From Pictodentalium vernedei (taxonomy: Eukaryota; Mollusca; Scaphopoda; Dentaliida; Dentaliidae), in contig CM062293.1 of NCBI GenBank assembly GCA_031216915.1, positions 152,466,285 to 152,530,284 on the forward strand: a stretch of 64,000 nucleotides of DNA, written 5' to 3'. Below the pieces are notes generated by a model. It saw nothing but the letters and a program-made list of their open reading frames with translations, was not told the origin of the DNA and did not search any database. The position numbers were made by a program, and so were the translations under genes. Positions 11,330 to 25,554 of this stretch are shown here, one piece after another (position 1 is the stretch's first letter; every line of letters begins with the position of its first letter).

Positions 11330-12339
11330 AGCTATAGACTAGGGAGTGCATTTACGCAACAGCTGACGCGTTTATGTTTTATAATAGTACACATGAGCGT
11401 ATTCTTGTATGGGCCCTGGGAACTACAGAAGTGATGTTAATTGGGGTGGACACGTTGTGCGTTACGGCTTTAATATGACCCAGGGCCCAAACAAAGCCTT
11501 GCGTGTTTCTTCTCTGAAGAGGCATCATAATTGTAAACAATAAGCTAAACTTCATTTTGTTATGTTTAATAGCCATTATTTAGGCGTGAATACTGGGTGG
11601 GTGTGACCTAAAATGCCAGTAAACAATTAGGTGGTGGCTAAATTCTGAGTCTTTGGAACTCTGAAATTGTTTTTTTCCTAATAGGTGTTGTCCCTTCATC
11701 AGGGGGCCCTCGCATCTTCAGAATTGTCAATCTAAACGATATACGTGCGATTCTGTACTCCAGAAACATACGTAACGCGACTGAGAATAGATTGGATGTA
11801 TGGACAAAAATATGGACAGGGGTAAAAAATAAGTGCCAATTCGGTGAAATTTCACAAATTTTCGAAAATGCGCTTTTTTATTAACACGATTTTCTGTGGG
11901 TCAAAAGGATCTTTCTCTTTAGTGAGATGCTCTGGATTTTCACCCAGAACATCGGCACTTTCTATTCACTCCTTTTTGGGATATTTGTGCTCAAATTTTG
12001 ACCCCGGGTGATGATATTTTGTACCAAAATAAGTGCCAACATCAGTCAGTTGTTACTATTCAAAGTACCTCAGCATGTTAAGACTCCATCCTGGACACCT
12101 GAACAGATCCCCCGCCAAAAAATCGTCTGCTCAGTCATTACGCTGGTTTATAGTGTAACATATCACAGCTGCTTTGTTTCTGTTGATTCTTTGTTATTCA
12201 AAACTAACGTATTGTTCCATATACCCCCATCTCCCTCATGTACTCGAAAATGTACATTATTATCTCCTCTAGAAACAGAATGATGGAGGTCTAACAGTTT
12301 AAAGTTTTCCAGTTATATACTGCCACAAGAAATTGATTC

Positions 12340-12420
12340 GGGCTACAGCTCAGTAAGTTCAGGCGTTCGCTTTGTTGTATGAAAAGTGCGTGGTCGATGC
12401 GATGTGAGTTCAAAACCCAT
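12340..12420 (+). repeat. tRNA-like segment, U3
   Basis: A box first base changed (cagctcagtaag), a C-unit variant shared with U6. B box unchanged. Confidence 0.48.
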
Positions 12421-12831
12421 CTCTTCTTAATATTTTGCCTATTATCCTAACACATACATTTTTTCCTTTGTTCTGGTTGCATCATCATTTATAGAACGTG
12501 TTTTCGCAAATTAGCTGATCGAAAGGCTGGGATACTCCACAATCACATTTAAACAAAAATGTTGAAAAACAACCAATTGCCGCAAAAAACAGACCATTTC
12601 TCCTCAAGCCACATTGTCTAATTAGGTGCGCTATTACCTTGCAAACGTTCGGTCAAATAACGAGACGATAATCACTGTTTGATGATGCCTTTTGTCTGTT
12701 CAGCACCACTGTCTGCCAGATTTAATATTTCCTTGAAATGAAAGCTTGCGAATATTCTCTACTGCACTTAATAAACAGCCCTTCTGACAAACTAAAAGTG
12801 TATGTGCAATGGCACTCTTTATTACCACCAT

Positions 12832-13122
12832 CCCGCGTTGAGTCCTTGGGCAAGGCACTCAACTCAGATTATCCACCTGGGGGCACGATGACGCTGTGTA
12901 CTAAGATGTACTTCACGTCGATGGGGCGCATGTCTTCGACCAATCTAATCCTGCCTGTGCAGCAGTGAGGAGTTAAGATGTTTGGGAGCTGACATCTGCT
13001 CGTCGTTGGTCGGTGGTTCTCTCTGGGTACTCCTGCTTCCTCCATCCATAAAACTGTCACCGTCACCATTTGACCTTGGCTGTCAAAGTGTCGTTAAACT
13101 CTAATAAATAAATAAATAATAA
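12832..13122 (+). mobile_element. 5'-truncated SINE, U3
   Basis: Target-site duplications at 12821-12831 and 13123-13133. Carries cttcgaccaa, shared with U6 and U8. Confidence 0.86.
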
Positions 13123-14067
13123 ATTACCACCATCGGCAATTTCTTCTATGTTATGTCATTGGTGAGGCCCTCAATTTCATCTGTCCAGGTGGGAGCAGTT
13201 TGTGCATTGTGCAAATCCGTCCAACAGGTTTATGGTACACTACCCTTCAACCACTGCTAGAGCTGCATGAGCCGTTTCAGTAAGTTAGGAAGTAAGGTAG
13301 TAGATAGCTGCCGCAAGATGGTTCTCTCCATGCTATCCGTACTCTTTCATCCGACACAATACAAATCAGGTTGGTAAAAGAGTCACGATACCCCAATAAT
13401 AAACAAACAAATGCTTTCCATGACTACAAACTTTAAATTTTCTGTGTATTTTGAGTTAAAAGATGTTTCTTTCACAGAATGACTGGTAAGGTGTCTCTAC
13501 TTACAGGTTAGGCAACTTTTGGAGCTAACCTGGGGCGGCGGACTAGTGTCAATATTCCATGTGCTATAGTGTGTGTGTCAGTTTTTATGGATAGCATACC
13601 TTCAAAGCGTGTGTATGGAATAGTTTGTTTTGGAGGGAGCGTTGTATTTCAGTTTTACATTTTAGATCCCTCAATCTTCTTTTCGTCTTAATTTGCCACT
13701 CGAGGGTTTATCGGGAATATTTTTCGATATGCATGTATAGAGGCGGGAGACACGGTGGGTATGGAAAGCGTTCACGTTACAACGATTAGTGTTTGACAGT
13801 TGATGTTAAGATTCCTACTCCTGGTTTCCTACCTCTTCCTCTGTTTATCTCGGCTGAACATTAATTTAATGTATCATACTGGAGGTGAATGAATATTTTA
13901 GAGGGGAGCCGTTTGATCTGATATTTAGGTTCACATCCGACTTGTTTCATCATTTACTGGGCATTAGGTACCTAAACACGCTGGTCCTGGTTTTGCTCGG
14001 CTGTCGTTTAAAATAGTTTGCATCAAACAAGCGAATGGTAACGTTCGTTCCATATTGTAGCCCTGGG

Positions 14068-14213
14068 AACGTTATGTACAGTTTAAGACGAGTCTCTCTT
14101 CAAACTACCCAGATCTATTATCGCGAAGAATTGTTAGCCGAACGTTATGTACAGTTTAAGACGAGTCTCTCTTCAAACTACCCAGATCTATTATCGCGAA
14201 GAATTGTTAGCCG
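14068..14213. repeat. 73-bp tandem duplication, U4
   Basis: Both copies identical. Confidence 0.92.
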
Positions 14214-15659
14214 ATTTGTGTGATTACTGGCCTTGGTATTGGTTAATTTTATGTGTTGATCAGTATTAATTCTGTGTCAGTATTAATTCAGGTAGGTCAC
14301 ACAGCGAAATTGGGATTCGTTGGAAAGTTCAAGTCTTTCATCTAACAGCCAAAGATCAAAACTATGGACTCTTCTATTATAAGTTGCGAACTTGTATACG
14401 CCAGTGTTCCAGTTAAGAATTCAACATTTATGATAATGTGAATGAGGTGTTCACTCACCACACAGAAACTGTTAAAATGACTTCAATAATTCAGAAGATA
14501 AGATTTCACAAGAATGAAATCGTGAACTATGGAAAATTTTATGCGTGTCACTTATTGGTTTAGTCAACTAAAAAACTTTTTTTTTCAATTGTTTGCCTAT
14601 GGTTACCCTTATAAAATTTCTCAAAAAACTTCAAATTTTTTTTGGCCCATTTTATGATGCAAAAATGTTCTACATATAAAAATACCATTGTTTTCACATT
14701 TTCTGCTGCTGAAATCGCTTGTTCTGACTGAATAAATCAACTTGAAGTACAGAATGGGTATCACTGTAGGCCTAAATTCAACGTTTCCGGCAATGACAGC
14801 CATAGGTTCACGCACAGTGTCACTTTCCATACATTATAAAATCGGGACTCGGAGTTTCACTCGTTAGAAATATGAAACACGAGTCAAACAAAATTCACCT
14901 ATATTCTTTCAGAACAGACTGAATGAATAATCTTCAATTCATTTTTAGTGTTCCATCTATTCAAAATATAGCTGTCACAGCCGACAGAAAATAATTTGTC
15001 AATTCCAATCGTTTGTTTTTCAGTACTTCTATAGGAAAGCAACTTCTGCGATTTGGAAGACTGCAGTATTTTCGATTATACCTCCATAGCAACTTCTGAT
15101 CAGAAAGGCGGGGGTAAGTGAGTCTGAAAACTAATGATGCCTTCCAGAAGCTAATTTTGATTATTCCCTTTTCAAAATGGAAAGGCCTTCATTATATACG
15201 ACTGAGCAAACCCCGAATAGAAATGACGCTTGAATATCAGTCAATACAGGCATCGAAGAAACTGATTTTAAGCCACTTGAAAGGTGTTTTCCTACACGGG
15301 AGGCCAGGCTTGGTGGGATAATTTTGCTGCCGAGAGATATTCCTACAAACACAATGACGTGTATGTAGATAACGGTGTGCGAGGTGATAAGGGTGGATTT
15401 GCTTCGGATACCCCCAAGCATAGTCCCATAATTGTGCAATGCTATGGAATGAGCTTTTACTAAAATTTTCCAGCTAAGTTTGTCAGTGGTCATTTAGAGT
15501 AAAAAGAGTACGTTTTGAACAAATTCAATTTTTAAATTCTTTGAGTTATTTGGGGCGTAGATTTTCGATGTGTGCTTATACCCAAATCACAGACTATAAT
15601 GATTTGTACTTTTCAGTGGAGGGCTCGGCTGAACTATGTTTAGTCCTGCCAATACTTCA

Positions 15660-15708
15660 CCCCCCCCCCCCCCCCACACACACACATACGAACACATACG
15701 CACATATA
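15660..15708. repeat. Poly-C/CA microsatellite, U4
   Basis: 16 C, then the A-unit form with cgaacacata. Confidence 0.92.
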
Positions 15709-16717
15709 AGCTATAGACTAGGGAGTGCATTTACGCAACAGCTGACGCGTTTATGTTTTATAATAGTACACATGAGCGTATTCTTGTATGGGCCCTGGGA
15801 ACTACAGAAGTGATGTTAATTGGGGTGGACACGTTGTGCGTTACTGCTTTAATATGACCCAGGGCCCAAACAAAGCCTTACGTGTTTCTTCTCTGAAGAG
15901 GCATCATAATTGTAAACAATTAGCTAAACTTCATTTTGTTATGTTTAATAGCCATTATTTAGGCGTGAATACTGGGTGGGTGTGACCTAAAATGCCAGTA
16001 AACAATTAGGTGGTTGCTAAATTCTGAGTCTTTGGAACTCTGAAATTGGTTTTTCCAAATAGGTGTTGTCCCTTCATCAGGGGGCCCTCGCATCTTCAGA
16101 ATTGTCAATCTAAACGATATACGGGCGATTCTGTACTCCAGAAACATGCGTAACGCGACTGAGAATGGATTGGATGTATGGACAAAAATATGGACAGGGG
16201 TAAAAAATAAGTACCAATTCGGTAAAATTTCACAAATTTTCGAAAATGCGCTTTTTTATTAACACGATTTTCTGTGGGTCAAAAGGATCTTTCTCTTTAG
16301 TGAGATGCTCTGGATTTTGACCCAGAACATCGGCACTTTCTATTCACTCCTTTTTGGGATATTTGTGCTCAAATTTTGACCCCGGGTGATGATATTTTGT
16401 ACCAAAATAAGTGCTAACATCAGTCAGTTGTTACTATTTATAGTACCTCAGCATGTTAAGACTCCATTCTGGACACCTGAACAGATCCCCCGCCAAAAAA
16501 TCGTCTGCTCAGTCATTACGCTGGTTTATAGTGTAACATATCACAGCTGCTTTGTTTCTGTTGATTCTTTGTTATTCAAAACTAACGTATTGTTCCATAT
16601 ACCCCCATCTCCCTCATGTACTCGAAAATGTACATTATTATCTCCTCTAGAAACAGAATGATGGAGGTCTAACAGTTTAAAGTTTTCCAGTTATATACTG
16701 CCACAAGAAATTGATTC

Positions 16718-16798
16718 GGGCTATAGCTCAGTAAATTCAGGCGTTCGCTTTGTTGTATGAAAAGTGCGTGGTCGATGCGATGTGAGTTCAAAACCCAT
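16718..16798 (+). repeat. tRNA-like segment, U4
   Basis: A box tagctcagtaaa, the A-unit variant. B box agttcaaaacc. Confidence 0.5.
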
Positions 16799-17209
16799 CT
16801 CTTCTTAATATTTTGCCCATTATCCTAACACATACATTTTTTCCTTTGTTCTGGTTGCATCGTCATTTATAGAACGTGTTTTCGCAAATTAGCTGATCGA
16901 AAGGCTGGGATACTCCACAATCACATTTAAACAAAAATGTTGAAAAACAACCAATTGCCGCAAAAAACAGACCATTTCTCCTCAAGCCACATTGTCTAAT
17001 TAGGTGCGCTATTACCTTGCAAACGTTCGGTCAAATGACGAGACGATAATCACTGTTTGATGATGCCTTTTGTCTGTTCAGCACCACTGTCTGCCAGATT
17101 TAATATTTCCTTGAAATGAAAGTTTGCGAATATTCTCTACTGCACTTAATAAACAGCCCTTCTGACAAACTAAAAGTGTATGTGCAATGGCACTCTTTAT
17201 TACCACCAT

Positions 17210-17500
17210 CCCGCGTTGAGCCCTTGGGCAAGGCACTCAACTCAGATTATCCACCTGGGGGCACGATGACGCTGTGTACTAAGATGTACTTCACGTCGAT
17301 GGGGCGCATGTCTTCAACCAATCTAATCCTGCCTGTGCAGCAGTGAGGAGTTAAGATGTTTGGGAGCTGACATCTGCTCGTCGTTGGTCGGTGGTTCTCT
17401 CTGGGTACTCCTGCTTCCTCCATCCATAAAACTGTCACCGTCACCATTTGACCTTGGCTGTCAAAGTGTCGTTAAACTCTAATAAATAAATAAATAATAA
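17210..17500 (+). mobile_element. 5'-truncated SINE, U4
   Basis: Target-site duplications at 17199-17209 and 17501-17511. Has the A-type gagcccttgg near its start. Confidence 0.86.
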
Positions 17501-18445
17501 ATTACCACCATCCGCAATTTCTTCTATGTTATGTCATTGGTGAGGCCCTCAATTTCATCTGTCCAGGTGGGAGCAGTTTGTGCATTGTGCAAATCCGTCC
17601 AACAGGTTTATGGTACACTACCCTTCAACCACTGCTAGAGCTGCTTGAGCCGTTTCAGTAAGTTAGGAAGTAAGGTAGTAGATAGCTGCCGCAGGATGGT
17701 TCTCTCCATGCTATCCGTACTCTTTCATCCGACACAATACAAATCAGGTTGGTAAAAGAGTCACGATACCCCAATAATAAACAAACAAATGCTTTCCATG
17801 ACTACAAACTTTAAATTTTCTGTGTATTTTGAGTTAAAAGATGTTTCTTTCACAGAATGACTGGTAAGGTGTCTCTACTTACAAGTTAGGCAACTTTTGG
17901 AGCTAACCTGGGGCGGCGGACTAGTGTCAATATTCCATGTGCTATAGTGTGTGTGTCAGTATTTATGGATAGCATACCTTCAAAGCGTGTGTATGGAATA
18001 GTTTGTTTTGGAGGGAGCGTTGTATTTCAGTTTTACATTTTAGATCCCTCAATCTTCTTTTCGTCTTAATTTGCCACTCGAGGGTTTATCTGGAATATTT
18101 TTCGATATGCATGTATAGAGGCGGGAGTCACGGTGGGTATGGAAAGCGTTCAGGTTACAACGATTAGTGTTTGACAGTTGATGTTAAGATTCCTACTCCT
18201 GGTTTCCTACCTCTTCCTCTGTTTATCTCGGCTGAACATTAATTTAATGTATCATACTGGAGGTGAATGAATATTTTAGAGGGGAGCCGTTTGATCTGAT
18301 ATTTAGGTTCACATCCGACTTGTTTCATCATTTACTGGGCATTAGGTACCTAAACACGCTGGTCCTGGTTTTGCTCGGCTGTCGTTTAAGATAGTTTGCA
18401 TCAAACAAGCGAATGGTAACGTTCGTTCCATATTGTAGCCCTGGG

Positions 18446-18591
18446 AACGTTATGTACAGTTTAAGACGAGTCTCTCTTCAAACTACCCAGATCTATTATC
18501 GCGAAGAATTGTTAGCCGAATGTTATATACAGTTTAAGACGAGTCTCTCTTCAAACTACCCAGATCTATTATCGCGAAGAATTGTTAGCCG
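18446..18591. repeat. 73-bp tandem duplication, U5
   Basis: The second copy begins aatgttatatac, two changes, one of them the B-unit marker. Confidence 0.92.
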
Positions 18592-20040
18592 ATTTGTGTG
18601 ATTACTGGCCTTGGTATTGGGTAATTTTATGTGTTGATCAGTATTAATTCTGTGTCAGTATTAATTCAGGTAGGTCACACAGCGAAATTGGGATTCGTTG
18701 GAAAGTTCAAGTCTTTCGTCTAACAGCCAAAGATCAAAACTATGGACTCTTCTATTATAAGTTGCGAAGTTGTATACGCCAGTGTTCCAGTTAAGAATTC
18801 AACATTTATGATAATGTGAATGAGGTGTTCACTCACCACACAGAAACTGTTAAAATGACTTCAATAATTCAGAAGATAAGATTTCACAAGAATAAAATCG
18901 TGAACTATGGAAAATTTTATGCGTGTCACTTATTGGTTTAGTCAACTAAAAAACTTTTTTTTTCAATTGTTTGCCTATGGTTACCCTTATAAAATTTCTC
19001 AAAAAACTTCAAATTTTTTTTGGCCCATTTTATGATGCAAAAATGTTCTACATATAAAAATACCATTGTTTTCACATTTTCTGCTACTGAAATCGCTTGT
19101 TCTGACTGAATAAATCAACTTGAAGTACAGAATGGGTATCACTGTAGGCCTAAATTCAACTTTTCCGGCAATGACAGCCACAGGTTCACGCACAGTGTCA
19201 CTTTCCATACATTATAAACTCGGGACTCGGAGTTTCACTCGTTAGAAATATGAAACACGAGTCAAACAAAATTCACCTATATTCTTTCAGAACAGACTGA
19301 ATGAATAATCTTCAATTCATTTTTAGTGTTCCATCTATTCAAAATATAGCTGTCACAGCCGACAGAAAATAATTTGTCAATTCCAATCGTTTGTTTTTCA
19401 GTACTTCTATAGGAAAGCAACTTCTGCGATTTGGAAGACTGCAGTATTTTCGATTATACCTCCATAGCAACTTCTGATCAGAAAGGCGGGGGTAAGTGAG
19501 TCTGAAAACTAATGATGCCTTCCAGAAGCTAATTTTGATTATTCCCTTTTCAAAATGGAAAGGCCTTCATTATATACGACTGAGCAAACCCCGAATAGAA
19601 ATGACGCTTGAATATCAGTCAATACAGGCATCGAAGAAACTGATTTTAAGCCACTTGAAAGGTGTTTTCCTACACGGGAGGCCAGGCTTGATGGGGTAAT
19701 TTTGCTGCCGAGAGATATTCCTACAAACACAATGACGTGTATGTAGATAACGGTGTGCGAGGTGATAAGGGTGGATTTGCTTCGGATACCCCCAAGCATA
19801 GTCCCATAATTGTGCAATGCTATGGGATGAGCTTTTACTAAAATTTTCCAGCTAAGTTTGTCAGTGGTCATTTAGAGTAAAAAGAGTACGTTTTGAACAA
19901 ATTCAATTTTTAAATTCTTTGAGTTATTTGGGGCGCAGATTTTCGATGTGTGTTTATACCCAAATCACAGACTATCATGATTTGTACTTTTCAGTGGAGG
20001 GCTCGGCTGAACTATGTTTAGTCCTGCCAATACTTCACCA

Positions 20041-20091
20041 CCCCCCCCCCCCCCACACACACACACACATACGCACACATACGCACATATA
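20041..20091. repeat. Poly-C/CA microsatellite, U5
   Basis: 14 C preceded by cca; two acatacgcac blocks as in U2. Confidence 0.92.
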
Positions 20092-21101
20092 AGCTATAGA
20101 CTAGGGAGTGCATTTACGCAACAGCTGACGCGTTTATGTTTTATAATAGTACACATGAGCGTATTCTTGTATGGGCCCTGGGAACTACAGAAGTGATGTT
20201 AATTGGGGTGGACACGTTGTGCGTTACTGCTTTAATATGACCCAGGGCCCAAACAAAACCTTGCGTGTTTCTTCTCTGAAGAGGCATCATAATTGTAAAC
20301 AATTAGCTAAACTTCATTTTGTTATGTTTAATAGCCATTATTTAGGCGTGAATACTGGGTGGGTGTGACCTAACATGCCAGTAAACAATTAGGTGGTGGC
20401 TAAATTCTGAGTCTTTGGAACTCTGAAATTGGTTTTTCCAAATAGGTGTTGTCCCTTCATCAGGGGGCCCTCGCATCTTCAGAATTGTCAATCTAAACGA
20501 TATACGGGCGATTCTGTACTCCAGAAACATACGTAACGCGACTGAGAATGGATTGGATGTATGGACAAAAATATGGACAGGGGTAAAAAATAAGTGCCAA
20601 TTCGGTAAAATTTCACAAATTTTCGAAAATGCGCTTTTTCATTAACACGATTTTCTGTGGGTCAAAAGGATCTTTCTCTTTAGTGAGATGCTCTGGATTT
20701 TCACCCAGAACATCGGCACTTTCTATTCACTCCTTTTTGGGATATTTGTGCTCAAATTTTGACCCCGGGTGATGATATTTTGTACCAAAATAAGTGCCAA
20801 CATCAGTCAGTTGTTACTATTTATAGTACCTCAGCATGTTAAGACTCCATTCTGGACACCTGAACAGATCCCCCGCCAAAAAATCGTCTGCTCAGTCATT
20901 ACGCTGGTTTATAGTGTAACATATCACAGCTGCTTTGTTTCTGTTGATTCTTTGTTATTCAAAACTAACGTATTGTTCCATATACCCCCCATCTCCCTCA
21001 TGTACTCGAAAATGTACATTATTATCTCCTCCAGAAACAGAATGATGGAGGTCTAACAGTTTAAAGTTTTCCAGTTATATACTGCCACAAGAAATTGATT
21101 C

Positions 21102-21182
21102 GGGCTATAGCTCAGTAAGTTCAGGCGTTCGCTTTGTTGTATGAAAAGTGCGTGGTCGATGCGATGTGAGTTCAAAACCCAT
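21102..21182 (+). repeat. tRNA-like segment, U5
   Basis: A box tagctcagtaag and B box agttcaaaacc, as in U2. Confidence 0.5.
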
Positions 21183-21593
21183 CTCTTCTTAATATTTTGC
21201 CCATTATCCTAACACATACATTTGTTCCTTTGTTCTGGTTGCATCGTCATTTATAGAACGTGTTTTCGCAAATTAGCTGATCGAAAGGCTGGGATACTCC
21301 ACAATCACATTTAAACAAAAATGTTAAAAAACAACCAATTGCCGCAAAAAACAGACCATTTCTCCTCAAGCCACATTGTCTAATTAGGTGCGCTGTTACC
21401 TTGCAAACGTTCGGTCAAATAACGAGACGATAATCACTGTTTGATGATGCCTTTTGTCTGTTCAGCACCACTGTCTGCCAGATTTAATATTTCCTTGAAA
21501 TGAAAGTTTGCGAATATTCTCTACTGCACTTAATAAACAGCCCTTCTGACAAACTAAAAGTGTATGTGCAATGGCACTCTTTATTACCACCAT

Positions 21594-21884
21594 CCCGCGT
21601 TGAGTCCTTGGGCAAGGCACTCAACTCAGATTATCCACCTGGGGGCACGATGACGCTGTGTACTAAGATGTACTTCACGTCGATGGGGCGCATGTCTTCA
21701 ACCAATCTAATCCTGCCTGTGCAGCAGTGAGGAGTTAGGATGTTTGGGAGCTGACATCTGCTCGTCGTTGGTCGGTGGTTCTCTCTGGGTACTCCTGCTT
21801 CCTCCATCCATAAAACTGTCACCGTCACCATTTGACCTTGGCTGTCAAAGTGTCGTTAAACTCTAATCAATAAATAAATAATAA
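21594..21884 (+). mobile_element. 5'-truncated SINE, U5
   Basis: Target-site duplications at 21583-21593 and 21885-21895. Same interrupted tail as U2. Confidence 0.86.
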
Positions 21885-22829
21885 ATTACCACCATCGGCA
21901 ATTTCTTCTATGTTATGTCATTGGTGAGGCCCTCAATTTCATCTGTCCAGGTGGGAGCAGTTTGTGCATTGTGCAAATCCGTCCAACAGGTTTATGGTAC
22001 ACTACCCTTCAACCACTGCTAGAGCTGCATGAGCCGTTTCAGTAAGTTAGGAAGTAAGGTAGTAGATAGCTGCCGCAGGATGGTTCTCTCCATGCTATCC
22101 GTACTCTTTCATCCAACACAATACAAATCAGGTTGGTAAAAGAGTCACGATACCCCAATAATAAACAAACAAATGCTTTCCATGACTACAAACTTTAAAT
22201 TTTCTGTGTATTTTGAGTTAAAAGATGTTTCTTTCACAGAATGACTGGTAAGGTGTCTCTACTTACAAGTTAGGCAACTTTTGGAGCTAACCTGGGGCGG
22301 CGGACTAGTGTCAATATTCCATGTGCTATAGTGTGTGTGTCAGTTTTTATGGATAGCATACCTTCAAAGCGTGTATATGGAATAGTTTGTTTTGGAGGGA
22401 GCGTTGTATTTCAGTTTTACATTTTAGATCCCTCAATCTTCTTTTCGTCTTAATTTGCCACTCGAGGGTTTATCTGGAATATTTTTCGATATGCATGTAT
22501 AGAGGCGGGAGTCACGGTGGGTATGGAAAGCGTTCAGGTTACAACGATTAGTGTTTGACAGTTGATGTTAAGATTCCTACTCCTGGTTTCCTACCTCTTC
22601 CTCTGTTTATCTCGGCTGAACATTAATTTAATGTATCATACTGGAGGTGAATGAATATTTTAGAGGGGAGCCGTTTGATCTGATATTTAGGTTCACATCC
22701 GACTTGTTTCATCATTTACTGGGCATTAGGTACCTAAACACGCTGGTCCTGGTTTTGCTCGGCTGTCGTTTAAGATAGTTTGCATCAAACAAGCGAATGG
22801 TAACGTTCGTTCCATATTGTAGCCCTGGG

Positions 22830-22975
22830 AACGTTATGTACAGTTTAAGACGAGTCTCTCTTCAAACTACCCAGATCTATTATCGCGAAAAATTGTTAGC
22901 CGAACGTTATGTACAGTTTAAGACGAGTCTCTCTTCAAACTACCCAGATCTATTATCGCGAAGAATTGTTAGCCG
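22830..22975. repeat. 73-bp tandem duplication, U6
   Basis: The first copy has one change (gcgaaaaatt). Confidence 0.92.
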
Positions 22976-24424
22976 ATTTGTGTGATTACTGGCCTTGGTA
23001 TTGGGTAATTTTATGTATTGATCAGTATTAATTCTGTGTCAGTATTAATTCAGGTAGGTCACACAGCGAAATTGGGATTCGTTGGAAAGTTCAAGTCTTT
23101 CATCTAACAGCCAAAGATCAAAACTATGGACTCTTCTATTATAAGTTGCGAAGTTGTATACGCCAGTGTTCCAGTTAAGAATTCAACATTTATGATAATG
23201 TGAATGAGGTGTTCACTCACCACACAGAAACTGTTAAAATGACTTCAATAATTCAGAAGATAAGATTTCACAAGAATAAAATCGTGAACTATGGAAAATT
23301 TTATGCGTGTCACTTATTGGTTTAGTCAACTAAAAAACTTTTTTTTTCAATTGTTTGCCTATGGTTACCCTTATAAAATTTCTCAAAAAACTTCAAATTT
23401 TTTTTGGCCCATTTTATGATGCAAAAATGTTCTACATATAAAAATACCATTGTTTTCACATTTTCTGCTGCTGAAATCGCTTGTTCTGACTGAATAAATC
23501 AACTTGAAGTACAGAATGGGTATCACTGTAGGCCTAAATTCAACTTTTCCGACAATGACAGCCACAGGTTCACGCACAGTGTCACTTTCCATACATTATA
23601 AAATCGGGACTCGGAGTTTCACTCGTTAGAAATATGAAACACGAGTCAAACAAAATTCACCTATATTCTTTCAGAACAGACTGAATGAATAATCTTCAAT
23701 TCATTTTTAGTGTTCCATCTATTCAAAATATAGCTGTCACAGCCGACAGAAAATAATTTGTCAATTCCAATCGTTTGTTTTTCAGTACTTCTATAGGAAA
23801 GCAACTTCTGCGATTTGGAAGACTGCAGTATTTTCGATTATACCTCCATAGCAACTTCTGATCAGAAAGGCGGAGGTAAGTGAGTCTGAAAACTAATGAT
23901 GCCTTCCAGAAGCTAATTTTGATTATTCCCTTTTGAAAATGGAAAGGCCTTCATTATATACGACTGAGCAAACCCCGAATAGAAATGACGCTTGAATATC
24001 AGTCAATACAGGCATCGAAGAAACTGATTTTAAGCCACTTGAAAGGTGTTTTCCTACACGGGAGGCCAGGCTTGGTGGGGTAATTTTGCTGCCGAGAGAT
24101 ATTCCTACAAACACAATGACGTGTATGTAGATAACGGTGTGCGAGGTGATAAGGGTGGATTTGCTTCGGATACCCCCAAGCATAGTCCCATAATTGTGCA
24201 ATGCTATGGGATGAGCTTTTACTAAAATTTTCCAGCTAAGTTTGTCAGTGGTCATTTAGAGTAAAAAGAGTACGTTTTGAACAAATTCAATTTTTAAATT
24301 CTTTGAGTTATTTGGGGCGCAGATTTTCGATGTGTGTTTATACCCAAATCACAGACTATAATGATTTGTACTTTTCAGTGGAGGGCTCGGCTGAACTATG
24401 TTTAGTCCTGCTAATACTTCACCA

Positions 24425-24463
24425 CCCCCCCCCCCCCCCCACACACACACATACGCACATATA
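24425..24463. repeat. Poly-C/CA microsatellite, U6
   Basis: 16 C and the short C-unit CA tract, the same length as U3. Confidence 0.92.
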
Positions 24464-25473
24464 AGCTATAGACTAGGGAGTGCATTTACGCAACAGCTGA
24501 CGCGTTTATGTTTTATAATAGTACACATGAGCGTATTCTTGTATGGGCCCTGGGAACTACAGAAGTGATGTTAATTGGGGTGGACACGTTGTGCGTTACT
24601 GCTTTAATATGACCCAGGGCCCAAACAAAGCCTTGCGTGTTTCTTCTCTGAAGAGGCATCATAATTGTAAACAATAAGCTAAACTTCATTTTGTTATGTT
24701 TAATAGCCATTATTTAGGCGTGAATACTGGGTGGGTGTGACCTAAAATGCCAGTAAACAATTAGGTGGTGGCTAAATTCTGAGTCTTTGGAACTCTGAAA
24801 TTGTTTTTTTCCTAATAGGTGTTGTCCCTTCATCAGGGGGCCCTCGCATCTTCAGAATTGTCAATCTAAACGATATACGTGCGATTCTGTACTCCAGAAA
24901 CATACGTAACGCGACTGAGAATAGATTGGATGTATGGACAAAAATATGGACAGGGGTAAAAAATAAGTGCCAATTCGGTGAAATTTCACAAATTTTCGAA
25001 AATGCGCTTTTTTATTAACACGATTTTCTGTGGGTCAAAAGGATCTTTCTCTTTAGTGAGATGCTCTGGATTTTCACCCAGAACATCGGCACTTTCTATT
25101 CACTCCTTTTTGGGATATTTGTGCTCAAATTTTGACCCCGGGTGATGATATTTTGTACCAAAATAAGTGCCAACATCAGTCAGTTGTTACTATTCAAAGT
25201 ACCTCAGCATGTTAAGACTCCATCCTGGACACCTGAACAGATCCCCCGCCAAAAAATCGTCTGCTCAGTCATTACGCTGGTTTATAGTGTAACATATCAC
25301 AGCTGCTTTGTTTCTGTTGATTCTTTGTTATTCAAAACTAACGTATTGTTCCATATACCCCCATCTCCCTCATGTACTCGAAAATGTACATTATTATCTC
25401 CTCTAGAAACAGAATGATGGAGGTCTAACAGTTTAAAGTTTTCCAGTTATATACTGCCACAAGAAATTGATTC

Positions 25474-25554
25474 GGGCTACAGCTCAGTAAGTTCAGGCGT
25501 TCGCTTTGTTGTATGAAAAGTGCGTGGTCGATGCGATGTGAGTTCAAAACCCAT
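25474..25554 (+). repeat. tRNA-like segment, U6
   Basis: A box cagctcagtaag, the same C-unit change as U3. Confidence 0.48.

Larger units (their letters stand above)
1..13137. repeat. Higher-order trimer 1 (U1-U2-U3)
   Basis: First A-B-C trimer, starting at the arbitrary phase origin. Its A unit lacks several variants shared by U4 and U7 (for example gccgcaagat and ttggttaatt), so trimers 2 and 3 are closer to each other in the A unit. Its C unit shares ccaacacaat and the ctacagctca variant with U6 but not with U9. Confidence 0.85.
8766..13137. repeat. Monomer U3 (type C), 4372 bp
   Basis: Type C variants: catccaacac, ttccgacaat, ggcggaggta, ttttgaaaat, ctgctaatac, acaataagct, cgtgcgattc, attcaaagta and ctacagctca. 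The dinucleotide tract is short. No gene is visible. Confidence 0.92.
13138..17515. repeat. Monomer U4 (type A), 4378 bp
   Basis: Type A, with variants shared only with U7: gccgcaagat, ttggttaatt, aacgtttccg and acatgcgtaa. No gene is visible. Confidence 0.92.
17516..21899. repeat. Monomer U5 (type B), 4384 bp
   Basis: Type B, very close to U2, including cctaacatgc, ctttttcatt and gttaggatgt. It shares ataaactcgg with U8 but not with U2. No gene is visible. Confidence 0.92.

Noticed and set aside
1-13137. rDNA, 5S, histone or snRNA gene cluster
   Set aside because: Tandem multi-kb units suggest these, but no 5S box C sequence, conserved rRNA segment, histone frame or U-RNA motif is visible in any unit.
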